DNA of 6,155 nt. Origin: Desulfobacteraceae bacterium. GTDB lineage: Bacteria > Desulfobacterota > Desulfobacteria > Desulfobacterales > Desulfobacteraceae. Of this stretch, positions 6,044 through 6,155 are shown piece by piece. Within the stretch, counting starts at the first letter, position 1. The number at the start of each line of letters is the position of its first letter. Location of the stretch: the NCBI GenBank assembly GCA_003354055.1, contig PIVQ01000450.1, positions 1 to 6,155 on the forward strand, read 5' to 3'. The translations under genes were made by a program, and so were the position numbers. Below the pieces are notes generated by a model, which was not told the DNA's origin, searched no databases, and saw only the letters and a program-made list of their open reading frames with translations.

Positions 6044-6155
6044 TCCCCCCGAAAAAAAAGGGTTATCAAAAGTAGAATTTTCAAGTATGAAAAAATAAAG
6101 GAGATTCTACATGAAAAATTCACGTTACAGCGACAGCCAGATTTTAAGTATTTTG
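6037..6155 (+). mobile_element. Left end of an IS3-family-like insertion sequence, continues beyond window
   Basis: The conserved DUF3365 reading stops at about 6036-6037, and the following TGGGTAATCCCCCC, with AAAAGTAGA at 6068-6076, resembles the TG-starting ends and subterminal region of IS3-family elements. A transposase OrfA start follows about 75 bp in, a usual distance. The exact boundary (6037 or 6038), the inverted repeat partner and the target duplication cannot be seen because the right end is outside the window. Confidence 0.6.
6111..6155 (+). CDS. IS3-family transposase OrfA, N-terminal 15 residues only
   Basis: The reading frame begins MKNSRYSDSQILSIL and runs off the right edge. 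This opening (M-K-x-S-R-[YF]-[ST]-[DE]-x-Q-I-x-x-[IV]-L) is the typical start of the HTH_Tnp_1 domain of IS3-family OrfA proteins, which bind the element's ends. The ATG has AAGGAG (6098-6103) 7 nt upstream. An OrfB integrase in an overlapping -1 frame would be expected downstream. The call rests on only 15 residues plus the disrupted gene next to it. Confidence 0.65.
   Translation, partial: MKNSRYSDSQILSIL

Overview
The window looks like part of the chromosome of an anaerobic, probably sulfate-reducing Desulfobacterota bacterium (Desulfobacteraceae-like). This is inferred from the gene mix: an acyl-CoA carboxylase cluster led by a TIGR03084-type metal-binding protein, a DUF2860 outer-membrane protein and a DUF3365 (Tll0287-like) sensory protein. 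No rRNA, tRNA or CRISPR is visible, so the taxonomy rests on remembered family distribution.

Left part (1-3968, all minus strand). In transcription order this holds a 384-residue regulator made of two complete TetR halves in one chain, a 172-bp gap, a TIGR03084/MDMPI-like metal-binding protein with an apparent H/E/H triad, a 43-bp gap, a biotin carboxylase, and after 1 bp a biotinyl-domain protein that runs off the left edge just after its APMPGMVV motif. The last two together match the alpha subunit of 3-methylcrotonyl/propionyl/geranyl-type acyl-CoA carboxylases, here split into two translationally coupled genes. The likely reading is a regulated acyl-CoA carboxylation module, with its carboxyltransferase and catabolic genes expected beyond the left edge.

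Middle (3969-4396) is a very AT-rich non-coding stretch. It contains a candidate tetR promoter, an imperfect dyad that could be its operator, a doubtful 53-codon ORF with a good Shine-Dalgarno, and the minus-strand terminator of the next gene.

Right part (4397-6155). A DUF2860 outer-membrane beta-barrel protein (minus strand) is divergent from a DUF3365 membrane-anchored protein (plus strand). The latter has a strong promoter (TTGACA, 17 bp, TG-extended -10). Its coding sequence breaks off right after the conserved NPxRPEN motif, where an IS3-family-like element appears to begin; the first 15 codons of that element's OrfA transposase end the window.

Points that most deserve attention are the tandem-TetR regulator, the TIGR03084 protein tied to a split carboxylase, the probable IS disruption of the DUF3365 gene, and a start-less Com-like zinc-ribbon reading between tetR and the TIGR03084 gene.
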